A DNA stretch of 64,000 bases. Origin: Monodelphis domestica. Its lineage: Eukaryota > Chordata > Mammalia > Didelphimorphia > Didelphidae. The notes beneath the pieces were generated by a model, which was not told where the DNA came from, did no database searches, and worked only from the letters and a program-made list of their open reading frames with translations. The translations under genes were made by a program, and so were the position numbers. The stretch is from assembly GCF_027887165.1 (NCBI RefSeq), contig NC_077232.1, positions 1,719,662-1,783,661 on the forward strand. The letters run 5' to 3'. Position 1 is the stretch's first letter. Every line of letters starts with the position of its first letter. Shown one piece after another: positions 1-13,663 of the stretch.

Positions 1-469
1 TCCAAGAGACAGTTTGATCTGAAGAGAACAGACAACTCATGAAACTGACCTCTAGTTCCAGTAATTCAGGGCTTAATAGTGATTTCTTGTCCCTTCCTCT
101 CTTCACAGGGGCCAGTCACAGCTTTCAAATTGTATAGTACTGCCCAGGGGGATCCACTTCTCATCCTCTGGAGGTGTAAATTCTTATCAAAAGGATTCAC
201 AATTTCCTGACTGATTGAGTTGTTATCCACTTTAGCAAATGACTTTCAGAACACTCTTAAAGAAACTCTTGATTCACAATTCACAGTCTGGTGGGTTATT
301 AAGTAGGGGTACTTAAGTTAGTGTTAAACAAGTGTTAACTCAAAATAGACTAATAGAATAAAGAATTACGTTTAACATTACATTACCTATGAGTTTATCA
401 GTTGGTTTGTTTTTTTTCAGAGTCAGATTTTAGTTTCATTCATCATTTTTATGATTTTTGGTTTCCAAT
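1..469. other. AT-rich flank, nothing recognised
   Basis: I see no exon, RNA gene or clear repeat boundary in this stretch. It is AT-rich and may belong to an old repeat that begins left of the window. Confidence 0.4.
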
Positions 470-1440
470 TTTGTGGGGTGGAATTCTGGGGTGGCTGATT
501 CCCCCATGAATCAATCTAATAAATGACCCGGAGACTTTATGCTGGCACAATTCATGTGACTTTATTATTTCAATCTATGATTAATAAAACTAAACCAAAA
601 CAAAAGCGGGAATTATAATTGCAGGTTGCAAAAGGGGAAATAAATGGAATTTTGCAAGAAGAGTTGAGTGACAGCAAAGATAGTTGGAAACAGGATGCTT
701 GGAAAGAAGAGGAGATTTAGCAAAGATCTGTGGAGAATTCTTGGCTTCTCAGAGCATTTCGTTGCTGGGGGATTTTTCCAAGAGCCAAATAGAAGTTTCA
801 ACTGCTACTAAGTCATTCCAGCAAAATCATACTTCCAGAAAACATCTCACCTGAGTTACAAGACTCTTCTGATCTAGGAGGGTCGTGGACTTGTTGCTTG
901 GGGACCTGGCTCTCCTGTTGTGTTTTGATTATTCTTTAGCTCGATAGTATAAAAATTAGGAGTGAGGGAATTAGCTGGGTTTGGTAAGGAGAAGCTCAGA
1001 TTTTGGCTTGAAATCTGTCTTGAGTGAAAGACCCTGTAAAACATAAATCAGGGACTCTATCTCCCTCTTTTCAACCCCCCTATATATTATTTATAAACCA
1101 TTGCCTATTGAACCCTTCTTAATCACAGTCAGATCTTTCTTTGGTTTATTATCTCGAGCTGAGGGAAAGTAATTTGCTGCAGCTATAGACTCAGGTGAGG
1201 TTTGTCTCCCTGATCTCTCTGTGCCAGGGAATTTGAGGTTATATATTATTTTATCTGATAGAGGAGATTTTCCTTCAACTTCCCATCACCTTCATGTAAC
1301 TCAGAATCCCCTATTTCCTGTGTGGCACCCCTAAAAGCATCATCCAAGAGGAGTGAAGGAGAGTAAGAGGAAACCCATCAAGGCTCCTATCTCATAACAC
1401 TGCTGCCTTTCACAACAAGCTCCCTTTAACACATCTCTTA
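470..1440 (-). mobile_element. possible old LTR-like sequence, boundaries unclear
   Basis: The reverse strand carries AATAAA-type polyadenylation signals near 560-590 and the stretch has the look of an LTR. No target duplication or clean TG/CA ends could be fixed, so the family and both limits are uncertain. 1440-1809 is AT-rich and unassigned. Confidence 0.25.
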
Positions 1441-1809
1441 CCATCATTATAATAACACCAAAAATATAGTTAATATAAAATCCTTATAAGAAGCAGTAGG
1501 TTAGAGATAGAGATGGCTCCTCCAAATTTGAAGGATATTTTCAGATCTGGCCAATCTCATCTTTATATTATCCGTCAGTAACACTCTTAGCCCATTATTT
1601 TGACTCTAGTTCTTTGAAGTTCTGGAGTTCTTGGGGTATGTTTAAATCTTTTCTTTCTCATAAAGAAAGTGGCAACATTTTTTCTTCTGAGTAAGCACAA
1701 ACAAAACACAAATTCATTAACTAATGCTTTTTTTTTTTAATTCAATGAAGGAACTCTTCCCTTCTCCATCATAGTGAAGTAGGTGGGAAGAACAAGGGGT
1801 ATAAACAAG

Positions 1810-2933
1810 TGTAACTGCGAAAATGAGGGTTTCAAGACTGAATTGTCAAACTGTAACGATAATTTTTAGTGTCTTGATTTAAAATAAAAAATAAGTGGTC
1901 GCCATGGGAAAAATTCCCAAATATGAAAATACCCAAGTCAGCTGGGTTTTATGGAGATTTTAATTAATACAAATGAAGGAATTAAGGAAAGGGAGAGGGA
2001 GAGAATAAGAGAAAATAGTATGAAGGGCTTAGGCTTGAGCCTTAAGAGAGACTAGTCAGTCTTTAATCAAAACTCACCACAAGATTGTCCCAAGCAAAAC
2101 TCCAGTCCTTCACTGAAATCTTCAACTCCTGAGCTCAGTTCAGAGAGCCAGCTCCTCCAACTAACTCCATACTCCAAGTTCAGAGAGCCAGCTCCTCCAA
2201 ACTAACTCCAAACTCTCCCCTCCACGGCAAACTCCAACTAACTCAAATTCAATAAGTCCCTTCCTTTTAAAAGAAATTTTCTCTTATGTCACCTCCCCTA
2301 AATTTTCACATCTACCAATCACAGTAGATGTTTTTTTCCAGGACTGCCCATTCTTAGTTCTCACCACTCTTTAATTCTCACCTACTCTGGGTAGACTAAA
2401 ACTTCATACCTCTTTTGTTAATCTTGCATTTCATAAGTTGCTTGACCTTTTAGTGATTTATTTAACCTTTATAGATACTTAGCACCCTTTTGTATTAGAT
2501 CTAAAAATAGACCTAGCTTATGGTTCTAGCTTTACTATAAGTATGAGTTAGGGACTTTTCATTGTTCCATCAGGAGTTTACAACTCTATCTTCCCCTAAG
2601 GCACTGTCTGAGCAGGGTGGAGTAATTTTAAAGTTCTCAATACATTCCTGATCAAGTATCTCCATTGTTACAAATAGGGGAATAGCTTAATCAAATCTTC
2701 TGAAGTAGAGTCTGAGCAGTTTTTTTTTTTTTTAATAACCCTTACCTTCTGTCTTGGAGCCAATACTGTGTGGTAAGGGCTAGGCAATGGGGGTCAAGTG
2801 ACTTGCCCAGGGTCACACAGCTAGGAAGTGGCTGAGACCAGATTTGAACCTAGGACCTCCCATCTCTAGGACTGGCTCTCAATCCACTGAGCTACCCAGC
2901 TGCCCCCTAGTCTGAGCAGTTTTAAGATTCACA
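1810..2933 (-). mobile_element. solo LTR, class I ERV family, 4-bp TSD CAAG
   Basis: The ends read TG...CA on the reverse strand and are flanked by a perfect 4-bp duplication CAAG (1806-1809 and 2934-2937), typical of gammaretrovirus-like integration. It is homologous over its length to the LTR at 8621-9527 in the opposite orientation, with the same end sequence beginning TGTGAA. No internal retroviral sequence is attached, so it is a solo LTR. A SINE at 2721-2908 interrupts it; without that SINE it is about 920 bp, close to the 907 bp of its relative. Confidence 0.8.
2721..2908 (-). repeat. marsupial CORE-SINE inside the LTR
   Basis: Reverse-oriented tRNA-headed CORE-SINE. On the + strand it reads T-tract, a tail ending near CTTGGAGCC, the MIR-like core with GACTTGCCCAGGGTCACACA, then the tRNA-like head ending CAGCTGCCCC. 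A 15-bp target duplication AGTCTGAGCAGTTTT flanks it (2709-2723 and 2909-2923), so it jumped after the LTR landed. Confidence 0.9.
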
Positions 2934-4174
2934 CAAGATCATAATAAATTAACCGGTTATTTAAGCTGAGGGGAAAAGAGGGAAGGGAATGGGAAGAACC
3001 TATCTTAAATCCAAATCAGAAAACTAACTACCACTAACTCCTTTATAATTAACTATTCTAATTAACTCCTTAATAACTATATTAAGACTAAGGGATGACT
3101 TGTAGGGACAGGAGCAAGGGCCAAAGTAAATCTCACAAACTGGAGTCCTCTTGGGGTCTGGCTGGAATCCCAGTAGAAAATCACAGCAGCTGGCAGGATC
3201 AGGAAAGGGAGAAAATTGTTCCTTTCACACAGTCCCGCTGTGTGGAGTGTTAACCCTCTCTCTATCACTTTCAGAAGATGAATGCTTGTCTGAAGGAAAG
3301 TCTCAGTATCCTGGCAGCTTAGAAGTCTCCTTCTCCAGAGAACAACTCCACCACTCCCTGTATCCTGGAGAGTAGAAACCAACTGCCCTGTATTTTCAGA
3401 GTTCCAGAATCTTTCAGCTTTGAAGGATTTCCTGCTTTGTAGGGTGTCCTGCTTTTAGAAAGGAGCTGATCCTTACAACAAAAGCCAGTCTTATTTTTGT
3501 GTAATGAAGTATAAATAAGAAATAGATGCTGAATACAAATGGAAGCAATCGTGAAACAAAAGATTTTCACTGTGACCCATCCTACCAAGAACCTCAAGGT
3601 CTGAATGTAACAACAGACAATTCTCCTTCACTTGACTGAAAACCATCTCAGATCACTCCTTTCTTTAGAAACCTCCTGCTTTCATCCAGATGAGACTCCA
3701 TTTCAGTCATGAGGAAAACAAAAGATGTCTTTTCCTCAACTTTGTTCTTTTTTGAGGTATCACCTGAAACTCTCTTCCCTCCAGAGTGCAACACACTTGC
3801 AAGATTCTCATAAACTGTTCACAGATTTCATGTGAGGACATATCATTTATAAGTTCTGGGAAGCAAGATCTTTGTTCTCTCTTTTCTCCTCCATCTATCC
3901 ACACAACTGCCAGAGAGCACAGACTCTCTCCATGATTTCATAGGGAGATCCTTCGGTAGTTAGATACTCCTCAGCTTTATTCCAGTGAGAGTGGTTTTCT
4001 CAAAATTTTATCAGGCTCTTAAAGACTATGGTTTTGAGGGTTGACCCTGACACTAATAAAGAGTTGGAGGCCAGCCCTTCTGTGTGCTTCTGTTTCCTCA
4101 TGTAACTGATGAGAGTTGGATTATTAATCCTGACATGGCTTTAAATCCTCTGTCCTCTGACTTTTGATGGTTAG
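2934..4174. other. flank, then start of KRAB block copy 1
   Basis: 2938-3318 is AT-rich and may be an older LTR remnant; I see no gene in it. From about 3319 the sequence is nearly identical to 53828 onward, which marks the left edge of a duplicated block. 3319-4174 holds no exon I can support. It ends in a good splice acceptor (TTAG) at 4171-4174, just before the KRAB-A exon. The upstream exon carrying the start codon is not visible here and probably lies left of the window. Confidence 0.5.
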
Positions 4175-5747
<1,573 letters not shown>

Positions 5748-5843
5748 GGCTTGCACTTCCCAGAGCAGATGTGATCTCTTATTTGGAGCAAAAGGAAGCC
5801 CCATGGATGCTGGAGGAAGAAGGCCTGAAGAGCTCCTGTACAG
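5748..5843 (+). CDS. KRAB-B exon of KZFP gene 1
   Basis: This is a 96-bp exon entered in phase 1 and left in phase 1. Joined to KRAB-A it encodes G-LALPRADVISYLEQKEAP then WMLEEEGLKSSCT, the usual KRAB-B signature (DVISYLEQ...PWMLEEE). The acceptor is CCCAG after a pyrimidine tract. The donor GTTAGTG is slightly weaker than the GTGAGTG of the duplicate at 56341. KRAB-B strengthens TRIM28 recruitment in this family. The next exon in phase is the zinc-finger exon at 18195, across an intron of about 12.3 kb now filled with L1 and retroviral insertions. Confidence 0.88.
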
Positions 5844-8340
5844 GTTAGTGAGATAAAATGTGGTGTGTGAGAGCCGTGGTTACCAGATGTTTCTCTGTGC
5901 TGTAGTGAAGCATGAGAGGGAAGGCTCTGAAGGGAAGGAACACTGGAGGGGTGTAATGGGGGGAAGTGGCCTGGGGCTTCAGGAGAGCCAGACCGAGGAT
6001 GCTGGGGAAAGTATGGCAGAGAAAACAAGGGAAAGGCATTGGCACAACTCACTGCAAATGGCCTTCTTAGCAGTTTAGCCCAGAATCTGAGGACAGACAT
6101 TGGATGGTATCTCGTGGGGATGTAGAGATCTAGTGAGAGTGTTTGGAGAACTTAAAGCTTCCTCAGAGGGGAGAGAAGCTTTAAGGTAGAAAGATAGAGA
6201 CAAGATAGAAGTTTTAGATACCACGAGGGGGATGACAGAGTCAAATTAGAGATATGAGGTGGCAGGAATGAGTCTTTATTAATTTTCCATGAGCCACAGC
6301 TAAGCTCTGATCAAAGGACCCTTCCGAAGGCTTTTACCAGTCCAGAGATCCACATTTAATACCACACAGGTCGGAGAGATGAAAGAGAGATAGAGAAGGT
6401 TTAAAGATGGAGCTTGGCCCCTGCCAGGACAGCCATCAGCTAGCCTGAAAGAGAGAGAGGGAGAGAGGCGGAGCTTGCTGGGCTATATATAATCTTTGAT
6501 ATGCAAATATACACAGTACATAGAGATGATTCTCATTGGTTAATGACAAGGTATAGGTGTGGTTTCTCTTAACCAGGTGAGCACAAAGAAACCTGTGTTC
6601 CCACCAAACCTGGGGGAAGCTGGGGTCAAGGGTCAGAGGCTTTCCCAGCCACGTGCAATACTGAGCATGCTCTCTTCTAAGGCAATCTGTACGTACCAAC
6701 TGTTTCCCTTGCCCATAGCTAGGGGTGGACTGCTACAGAAGTAAAGAGAAATGGTTTCTTGGTTACAATAAGAAAAGAGCCATGAGTTCATTAGTGTAGG
6801 CAAGACTGAAAATTAAGGAAAAATATGAAGACCAGAGGAAGGAATAAATGCAATTGAGATGAGGGATGGGATAGGATTCTTTGCACATGGAAAGAGATTT
6901 TCTTTAGCTAGGAGAGGAATGACCTTTTTCTCTGATGCTTAGGCCAAACAGGAAAAGTAGACAGCTGAGTTGGTTGAGATGTGGAGGATAAGAGAGCTCT
7001 GTAGAGAGGTTCAGCTTTTGTTCAGTGAAATATGAGGCCACATTCTCAGCTCAGAAGGTATGGACAGGGGTGGAAGGATGCCATGAGAGAGAACTGGAGA
7101 CCAGGGAAATCTTTGGAAGGCTGCTGTGGTGGGTGGCAAAGGGAATCCATGAGAGAGACATTACAGAATTGCCTTGCCATGGTGAGGACCCAGCTGAGAT
7201 CAGGGAGCCTCAGTGTAGAGTGGAGCCATGTAGCTGGTTTCCTGGTTTTCCTTCTCTCCATTGACCAGCACATGAGGAGGCATGAGGACTGCTGTCTTCC
7301 TTGGAAGCAATCCAAGGCTAAGCTTTGTCTAAATCATCAGCCCCAGGCCCTCTCCTGGTCTCTGGGCATCTATCTTTGTCATGTTTTTGGAGAAGCAGGT
7401 GACCACACCGCCTTAGTTTAGGCAGATGAGAGCCTAGAAAGAAGCCTCTGGGATCTTCAGGATTGGGTCTGCTCAGGATCCAACAGAGTTACTGTTGACT
7501 GGTGAGAAAATAAGGGTCAGAAAGAGAGAGAAACATAGCTGAGGCCAGAGCATGCATTTTCTTCCAGGAGAGAGACCAGAATGCAAGGACCCTGGTAGAG
7601 CCTGAGTCTTACATAAGTCCTGGGCGCAGCCAGTAAACATGGATTAAATATAAAATAGGTTGTAGGAACTGTGCTAATAAATCCTGAGCATATAAAAGGG
7701 AGAACCAAGACAGTTTGGGCTGCCCTGGAACTCCCAGTCTGGGATCCCACCATGGAGGTGGTTTAAAAAGATGATCCAGGGAGAAAAGTGTGTTGGGGAA
7801 TGGAAATGCATTCATTGAACAGGGAAATGAGGAAATAGAGGAATGAAGACAATGACAGTTTATGAAGAAAAGTAATCAAAGGAGGAAATAATCAGAATTA
7901 TAATGATAAAATAAAAGCCACCATTTGCATATGGCACCTACTATGTGTCACACACTTTGTAAATATTTTCTTGTTTGATCCTCATATGTACCTTAGGAGT
8001 TACTTGATCTTATTATGCTCATTTTAGAGTTGAGGAGAAGGTAGGCAGAGCTCCTGTGAAGTTCTAGCAAGTTTATGAGGTAGTCCTAGCAAATTTCTGA
8101 GGTAGAACAAGAATGCACCACCACCAAAATTATGATTTTTAAGAATATCATGAAAATGTTGGTATCTATATGAGGTGGAAAATAGGAAGGGACTTGTACA
8201 AGTTTTCTTGCTGAGGGATAAAATTTCTTTTTTTGGTTTTACCACTCTAACATGTAAACAACATACAAAATTGCCAATTATCCCATGAATGATTGTTTTT
8301 TTTCCTAAATGAGAACTGTACTTGGAGATCAATGGCTTAT
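5844..8340 (+). other. intron part of duplicated block copy 1
   Basis: Near-identical to 56341-59040 apart from private insertions. A MIR/THER1-like relic lies at about 7920-8045. No exon, RNA gene or promoter is seen; the short open frames here are chance. Confidence 0.6.
6152..6741 (-). mobile_element. LTR insertion found only in copy 1
   Basis: The sequence is absent from the matching place in copy 2 (about 56647), where flank runs straight into flank. The reverse strand shows a TATATATA-type box near 6485-6495 and AATAAA near 6270-6280, in LTR order. The right end reads CA/TG as expected; the short target duplication is imperfect (around AGAA/GAAG). It is a solo LTR of a different family from that at 1810-2933. 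Confidence 0.65.
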
Positions 8341-11300
8341 ATTATTTTCTTTTGTTTTTTTTAAAGTAATTAAAAAATTTTATTTCATCAATTTAGAACA
8401 TTATTCCTTGGTTATAAGAATCATATTCTTTCCCTCCCTCCCCTCCCCCCATCCTTCCCATAGCCGATGTGCAATTCCACTGGGTTTTACATGTGTCCTT
8501 AATCAGAACCTATTTCCATGTTGTTCATGTTTGCACTAGGATGATCATTTAGAGTTTATATCTCCAATCATATTCCCAAAGACTCATGTAAAAGGAGTTG
8601 TTTTTCTTCTGTATTTCTGCTGTGAACCTTAAAATTTCTCAGACTCTACTTCAGAAGATTTGATTAAGCTATTCCCCATTTTAAACAATGCAGGTACTTG
8701 GTCAGGAATGTATTGAGAACTTTAAAGTTACTCCACCCATACTTTTGGGGGAAGATAAAGTTGTAAAACTCCTTACTGAACAATGAAAAGTCCCCAACCC
8801 ATACTTATAATGAAGCTAGAACCTTTAACTAGGTCTATTTTTAGATCTAATACAAAAGGGTGCTAAGTACCTATAAAGGTTAAATTAATCACTAAAAGGT
8901 CAAGCAACTTACAAAAGGCAAGCTTAACAAAAGAGGCGTGAAGTTTTAGTCTACTCAGAGAAGGTGATAAAAAAAGATGTGAACTAAGAATGGTCAGTCC
9001 TGGGGAAAACATCTACTGTGATTGGTAGATATGAAAATTTAGGGGAGGTGACATAAGAGAAATTTCTCTTTAAAAGGAGCTGGCTCTCTCAACTTAGGGG
9101 GGAGTTCAGACTAAGTTGGGAGGAGCTGTCTCTCTGAACTTAGAGTGAGAGTTTTGGAGTAGTTGGAATTTGTAGTTGGAGATGGAGTTCGGAGGTTTGG
9201 AGTTTTGCTTGGGACAAATCTTGTGGTGAGTGGATGAAAGAATGACTAGACTCTCTTAAAGCTCAGGCCTAGGCCATGACCTAGGCCCTTTCCTACTATT
9301 TCCGCTTACTCTGTGTCTCTCTCCCTTCCCTTAATTCCTCCATTTGTATTAATTAAAATTTCCATAAAACCCAGCTGACTTGGGTATTTTCATATTGGAA
9401 TTTTCCCATGGTGACCACTTATTTTTAACATAAAATCAAGACACTAAAAATTATCTTTACAGTTTGGCCGAAACCTTTACAGTTTTGGCAGTTCACAGTC
9501 TTGAAACCCACATTTTTTGCGGTCACACTGCTCCCACAGTTTTCCCTCTGAATGTGGAGAGTGTTCTTTGTCTTGGATCCCTCCAAGTTGTTCAGGATCA
9601 TTGCATTGCTGCTAGTTGAGAAGTCTATTACATTTGATTGTACCACAGTGTATCTGTCTCTGTGTACAATGTTCTCCTGGTTCTGCTCCTTTCTCTCTGC
9701 ATCAATACCTGGAGGTATTTCCAGTTCACATGGAGTCCCTCCAGTTCATTATTCCTTTGAGCACAATAGTATTCCATCACCAACATATACCACAATTTGT
9801 TCAGCCATTCCCCAATTGAAGGGCGTCCCCTCATGTTCTAATTTTTTGCCACCACAAAGAGCGCAGCTATGAATATTCTTGTACAAGTCTTTTTCCTTAT
9901 TATCTCTTTGGGGTACAAACCCAGCAGTGGTATGACTGGATCAAAGGGCAGACTGTCTTTTAGCACCCTTTGGGCATAGTTCCAAATTGCCCTCCAGAAT
10001 GGTTGGATCCATTCACAACTCCACCAGCAGTGCATTAATGTCCCAATTTTGCCACACCCCCTCCATCATTCATTACTTTCCTTTGCTGTCATGTTAGCCA
10101 ATCTGCTAGGTGTGAGGTGATACCTCAGAGTTGTTTTGATTTGCATTTCTCTGATTATAAGAAATTTAGAACACTTTTTCGTGTGCTTCTTAATGGTTTT
10201 GATTTCTTTGACTGAAAATTGCCTATTCATGTCCCTTGCCCATTTATCATTTGGGGAATGGCTTGATTTTTTTGTACAATTGGTTTAGTTCTTTATAAAT
10301 TTGAGTAATTAGACCTTTGTCAGAGGTTTCTGTTATGAAGATTGTTTCCCAATTGGTTGCTTCCCTTCTAATTTTGGTTGCATTGGCTTTGATTGTACAA
10401 AACCTTTTTAATTTAATGTAATCAAAATTAGGTATTTTAGATTTTGTGATTTTTTTTCTAACTCTTGCTTGGTCTTAAAATCTTTCCTTTCCCAGAGATC
10501 TGACATGTATACTATTCTGTGATCACCTAATTTACTTATAGTTTCCTTCTTCATATTCACGTCATTCACCCATTCTGAGTTTAACTTGGTGTAGGGTGTG
10601 AGGTACTTATCCAACCCCAATCTCTCCCATACTACCTTCCAATTTTCCCAGCAGTTTTTATCAAATTTGGGTTCATCATAGACTGTCTTGCTGGGGTCAC
10701 TTATCCCAAGTCTATTCTACTGATCCTCCTTTCTGCCTCTTAGCCAGTACCATATTATTTTGATGACCACTGCTTAATAGTACAGTTTAAGATCTGGTCC
10801 TGCTAGGCCACCTTCCACAAAAGGTGGAACAATGTGAACATTGTTTTTCATTATTTCCCAGGACATCCTTGAACTTTTGTTCTTCAAAATGAGCTTTATG
10901 TTTTTTTCTAATTCAGAAAAAAATTTTTGGTAGTTTGATGATTATGGCACTAAATAAGTAAATAAGTTTGGATAGGATTGTCATTTTTATTATGTTAGCT
11001 TGTCCTAACCACGAGCAGTTAATGTTTTTCCAATTGTTTAGATCTAGTTTTAATTATTTGGAAAGTGTTTTGTAGTTGTGTTCATATAGATCCTGTGTTT
11101 TTCTTGGTAAATAGATTCCTAAGTATTTTATATCGTCTAGGGGGATTTCAAATGGAATTTCTCTTTCTAATTCTTGCTGCTGCGATGTGTTGGAGATATA
11201 TATATATATAGAAATGCTGATGACTCGTGTTGGTTTATTTTGTATCCTGCAAGTTTGCTAAAGTTGTTGATTATTTCCACTAGCTTTTTAGTTCATTCTC

Positions 11301-11535
11301 TAGGATTCTTTAAGTAGACCATCATATCATCTGCATGAAGTGATAGCTTGGGCTTGTCATTGCTATTTTAATACCTTCAATTTCTTTTTCTTCTCTAATT
11401 GCTACAGCTAGTATTTCTAATACATTGCTAAATAATAGAGGTGATAATGGGCATCCTTGTTTCACTCCCTTCTAAGGCCCTTCTATTCCTATGCTTTCTA
11501 GTGTTTTCAATAGGAAGGAGTGTTGTATGTTGGGG
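8341..11535 (-). mobile_element. 5'-truncated L1 (reverse), interrupted by a solo LTR
   Basis: Read on the reverse strand, this is the 3' half of a marsupial L1. An RT segment with a YADD-type motif lies near 11320-11340, the ORF2 C-terminal region at 9628-10620 (HCWWSCEWIQPFW, DPVIPLLGLYPKE, CTRIFIAALF), then the 3'UTR down to a T-tract at 8341. It is 5'-truncated inside RT. Copy 2 lacks it: near 59040 there is only a T-tract between the same flanks, so the L1 landed after the block duplicated, or copy 2 preserves the empty site. Several ORF2 frames are open only in pieces, so the L1 is dead. Confidence 0.88.
8621..9527 (+). mobile_element. solo LTR in L1 3'UTR, TSD CTGC
   Basis: 907 bp, TG...CA, flanked by CTGC (8617-8620 and 9528-9531). 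The L1 3'UTR resumes directly across it, as shown by the unbroken version at 15650-15720. A CCAAT-type ATTGGTAG near 9020 and a TTTAAAAGG TATA-like box near 9070 give the + orientation. No internal region is attached. Confidence 0.85.
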
Positions 11536-11547
11536 TTTTAAAAAAAT

Positions 11548-11895
11548 GTTTATATACAAAACCACCTTTGTAAAGGTAGGTTTTTGTCTACCACTGGTAA
11601 ATTGGCTACACTCTCACTGAAATCACTTGATGACTAACCCGAGTTACCAAATAATTCCTTTAAGATACTTCCAGATAGGAAAATGAAAACATAAATAGAG
11701 GTAAGTTCAAATCAGAAAACAACTGTAGCATTGCACTGAGTGGTCAGAGAAAGTCTCCTGTTGTAAAAATGCGGTCAGTGATAGTTTCGTAACAGCCTCC
11801 TCTCTGCCTGTCTAGTGACCTGGGTTTGCAATGACTCTGCTGTCTCTGATGCAAGAATGCAAACCCAAGTAACATCTCAATCTTATGATTACATT
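11548..11895 (+). mobile_element. LTR-like segment shared by both KRAB blocks
   Basis: Starts TGTTTATATACAAAACC and ends near TTACA, about 345 bp. Its counterpart is 59050-59400. Since it lies at the same place in both blocks, it predates the duplication. A possible primer-binding-like stretch (TTGGTGACCCAACC) follows at about 11910, suggesting the 5' LTR of an ERV running rightward. Confidence 0.5.
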
Positions 11896-12850
11896 TTTAG
11901 TTGGTGACCCAACCAGGAGTCTGACTAATCCTTTTAAAATCTTCTGATCATTTCCCTTACTTTTTACTGAAACTATCCCTCTTACATTGAATTCCTTCAG
12001 TTAATTGTTACAACCCTTGATCCTTTATGTTAAATAGCACCATCTACTGACAGAAAGTAGAACTGCAAACAAAATTAACAAAGATTAAATGTGATATTTA
12101 GTAGTCTAGTTCAGATTAGGACGCTGTTTCTTGTCTATTTAAAATGCCTCATTATCCAACAGAATATTTCACAGTGGCTTTATATAGCACTGTTCTGAGC
12201 CATACTTATATTGATAAGAGGTTTGCCATTCTGCATATTCCTCCTCAGGAAGAAACAGAATAGGGGGCAGCTGGGTAGATCAGTGGATTGAGAGCCAGGC
12301 CTAGAGATGGGAGGTCCTGGGTTCAAATCTGGCCTCAGACACTTCCCAGCTGTGTGACCCTGGGCAAGTCACTTGACCCCCATTGCCTAGCCCTTACCAC
12401 TCTTCTGCCTTGGCCTTGGAGCCAATACACAGTATTGACTCCAAGACGGAAGGTAAGGGTTTTAATAAACAAACAAACAAAATAAACAGAATAATAGTTT
12501 GTTTGACCTACAAGCTGAAGTAAAAGCTCACATTGAAGCAAAACTAGAAAATAAATCAAATGACATTGAAAAGAAACTGTAGGAGATTCTGGGGGATCTC
12601 AAGGCTGATCTAAAAAGCATTGAGAGAACTGTAAAATCCCCAGAGTAAGAAGAGAGATTTATTATCTCTCAACACTCCCTCATCATTACAGCCGACTCAA
12701 GTTTCTGTCCAGTACTGCTCTATGCATTTCTGCTCATACTCCAACCATTTCAACTTCTCGTCCTTTTCTAACTATCTCTAAATCTACACAAATTCCTCCT
12801 TGTCCTGTTCTAACAATCTCTAAATCTACTCAAACTTCTCCTCATCCTGT
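11896..12850 (+). mobile_element. probable ERV leader and gag-like fossil with a SINE
   Basis: Degraded sequence after the LTR-like segment. 12490-12650 encodes a charged, coiled-coil-like stretch suggestive of an N-terminal gag part. It is a broken fossil. Assignment to the element whose LTR precedes it is an inference from order only. Confidence 0.3.
12263..12483 (+). repeat. marsupial CORE-SINE, + strand
   Basis: Complete tRNA-headed CORE-SINE: box A-like TAGATCAGTGGATTGAGAG, box B GGTTCAAATC, MIR-like core, tail of AAAC repeats. Flanked by AAACAGAATA (12253-12262 and 12484-12493). Confidence 0.92.
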
Positions 12851-13089
12851 TCTAACTATAATATACTGAATATAAATTAATTGGTCGCCAGGGATTTAAT
12901 TTCTAAATCCCAATAAAAATAGTCAAGTCAGTTTGGAAATTTTATGGTGGTTTAATATAGAGGGAAGGAATTAAGAAGAGAGAGGAAAAGGGTATGAGAT
13001 TTTTCTGGCCTAGTCTGAGCCAAGGGGAGTTCAGAAACCTTCCAGCCACAAGGCCTCCTCTGAGATGAGGGGCCTCCTAGGAGGATGGT

Positions 13090-13322
13090 GTTTTTTTTTT
13101 AAACATTATTTTATTTGGTCATTTCCAAACATTATTCATTGGAAACAAAAGTCATTTTATTTTCCTCCCCCTCTCCCACCACCTCTCCCATAGCCGGCGC
13201 ATGATTCCACTGGGTATCACATGTGTTCTTGACTCGAACCCATTTCCGTGTTGTTGGTATTTGCTCTAGAGTGTTCATTTAGAGTCTCTCCTCAGTCATA
13301 TCCCCTCCACCCCTGTAGTCAA
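13090..13322 (-). mobile_element. short L1 3' end
   Basis: T-tract followed by L1 3'UTR sequence (CCCATAGCC...TTCCACTGGG pattern). Flanked by a long target duplication AGGAGGATGGTGTTTTT, once just before and once just after the insert. Confidence 0.85.
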
Positions 13323-13663
13323 GGAGGATGGTGTTTTTAGGAAAGGTAAAGGGAAAAAAAGGAATCAGCCTAAACTCTGAGAGAGCTCAGGGAAGTTTGG
13401 CTCACTGCCAAGGTGCCAAAATGCTGCCATGAGCCAAACCCGGACAAGAGTTGTAAGGCACGCCAAGAGGCCCAGCACATTGCCACCAGCTATGTCTCCT
13501 CTGCAAAAGAGAACCAGAGCCACCTCTCTGTGAAAAGAGCCCGGAGAGAGGAAGTGACACGAAATATATAGACCCTTTTTTATATTACTTCCTGCTTCTC
13601 ACATGTACCAATGTTAGCTTAAGCTTGACTTAAGACAGCACAGGGTATCTGTCAGTTGTTTCT

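Noticed and set aside
12263-12350. A tRNA gene suggested by box A and box B
   Set aside because: It is the head of a SINE with tail and target duplication; no cloverleaf is complete.
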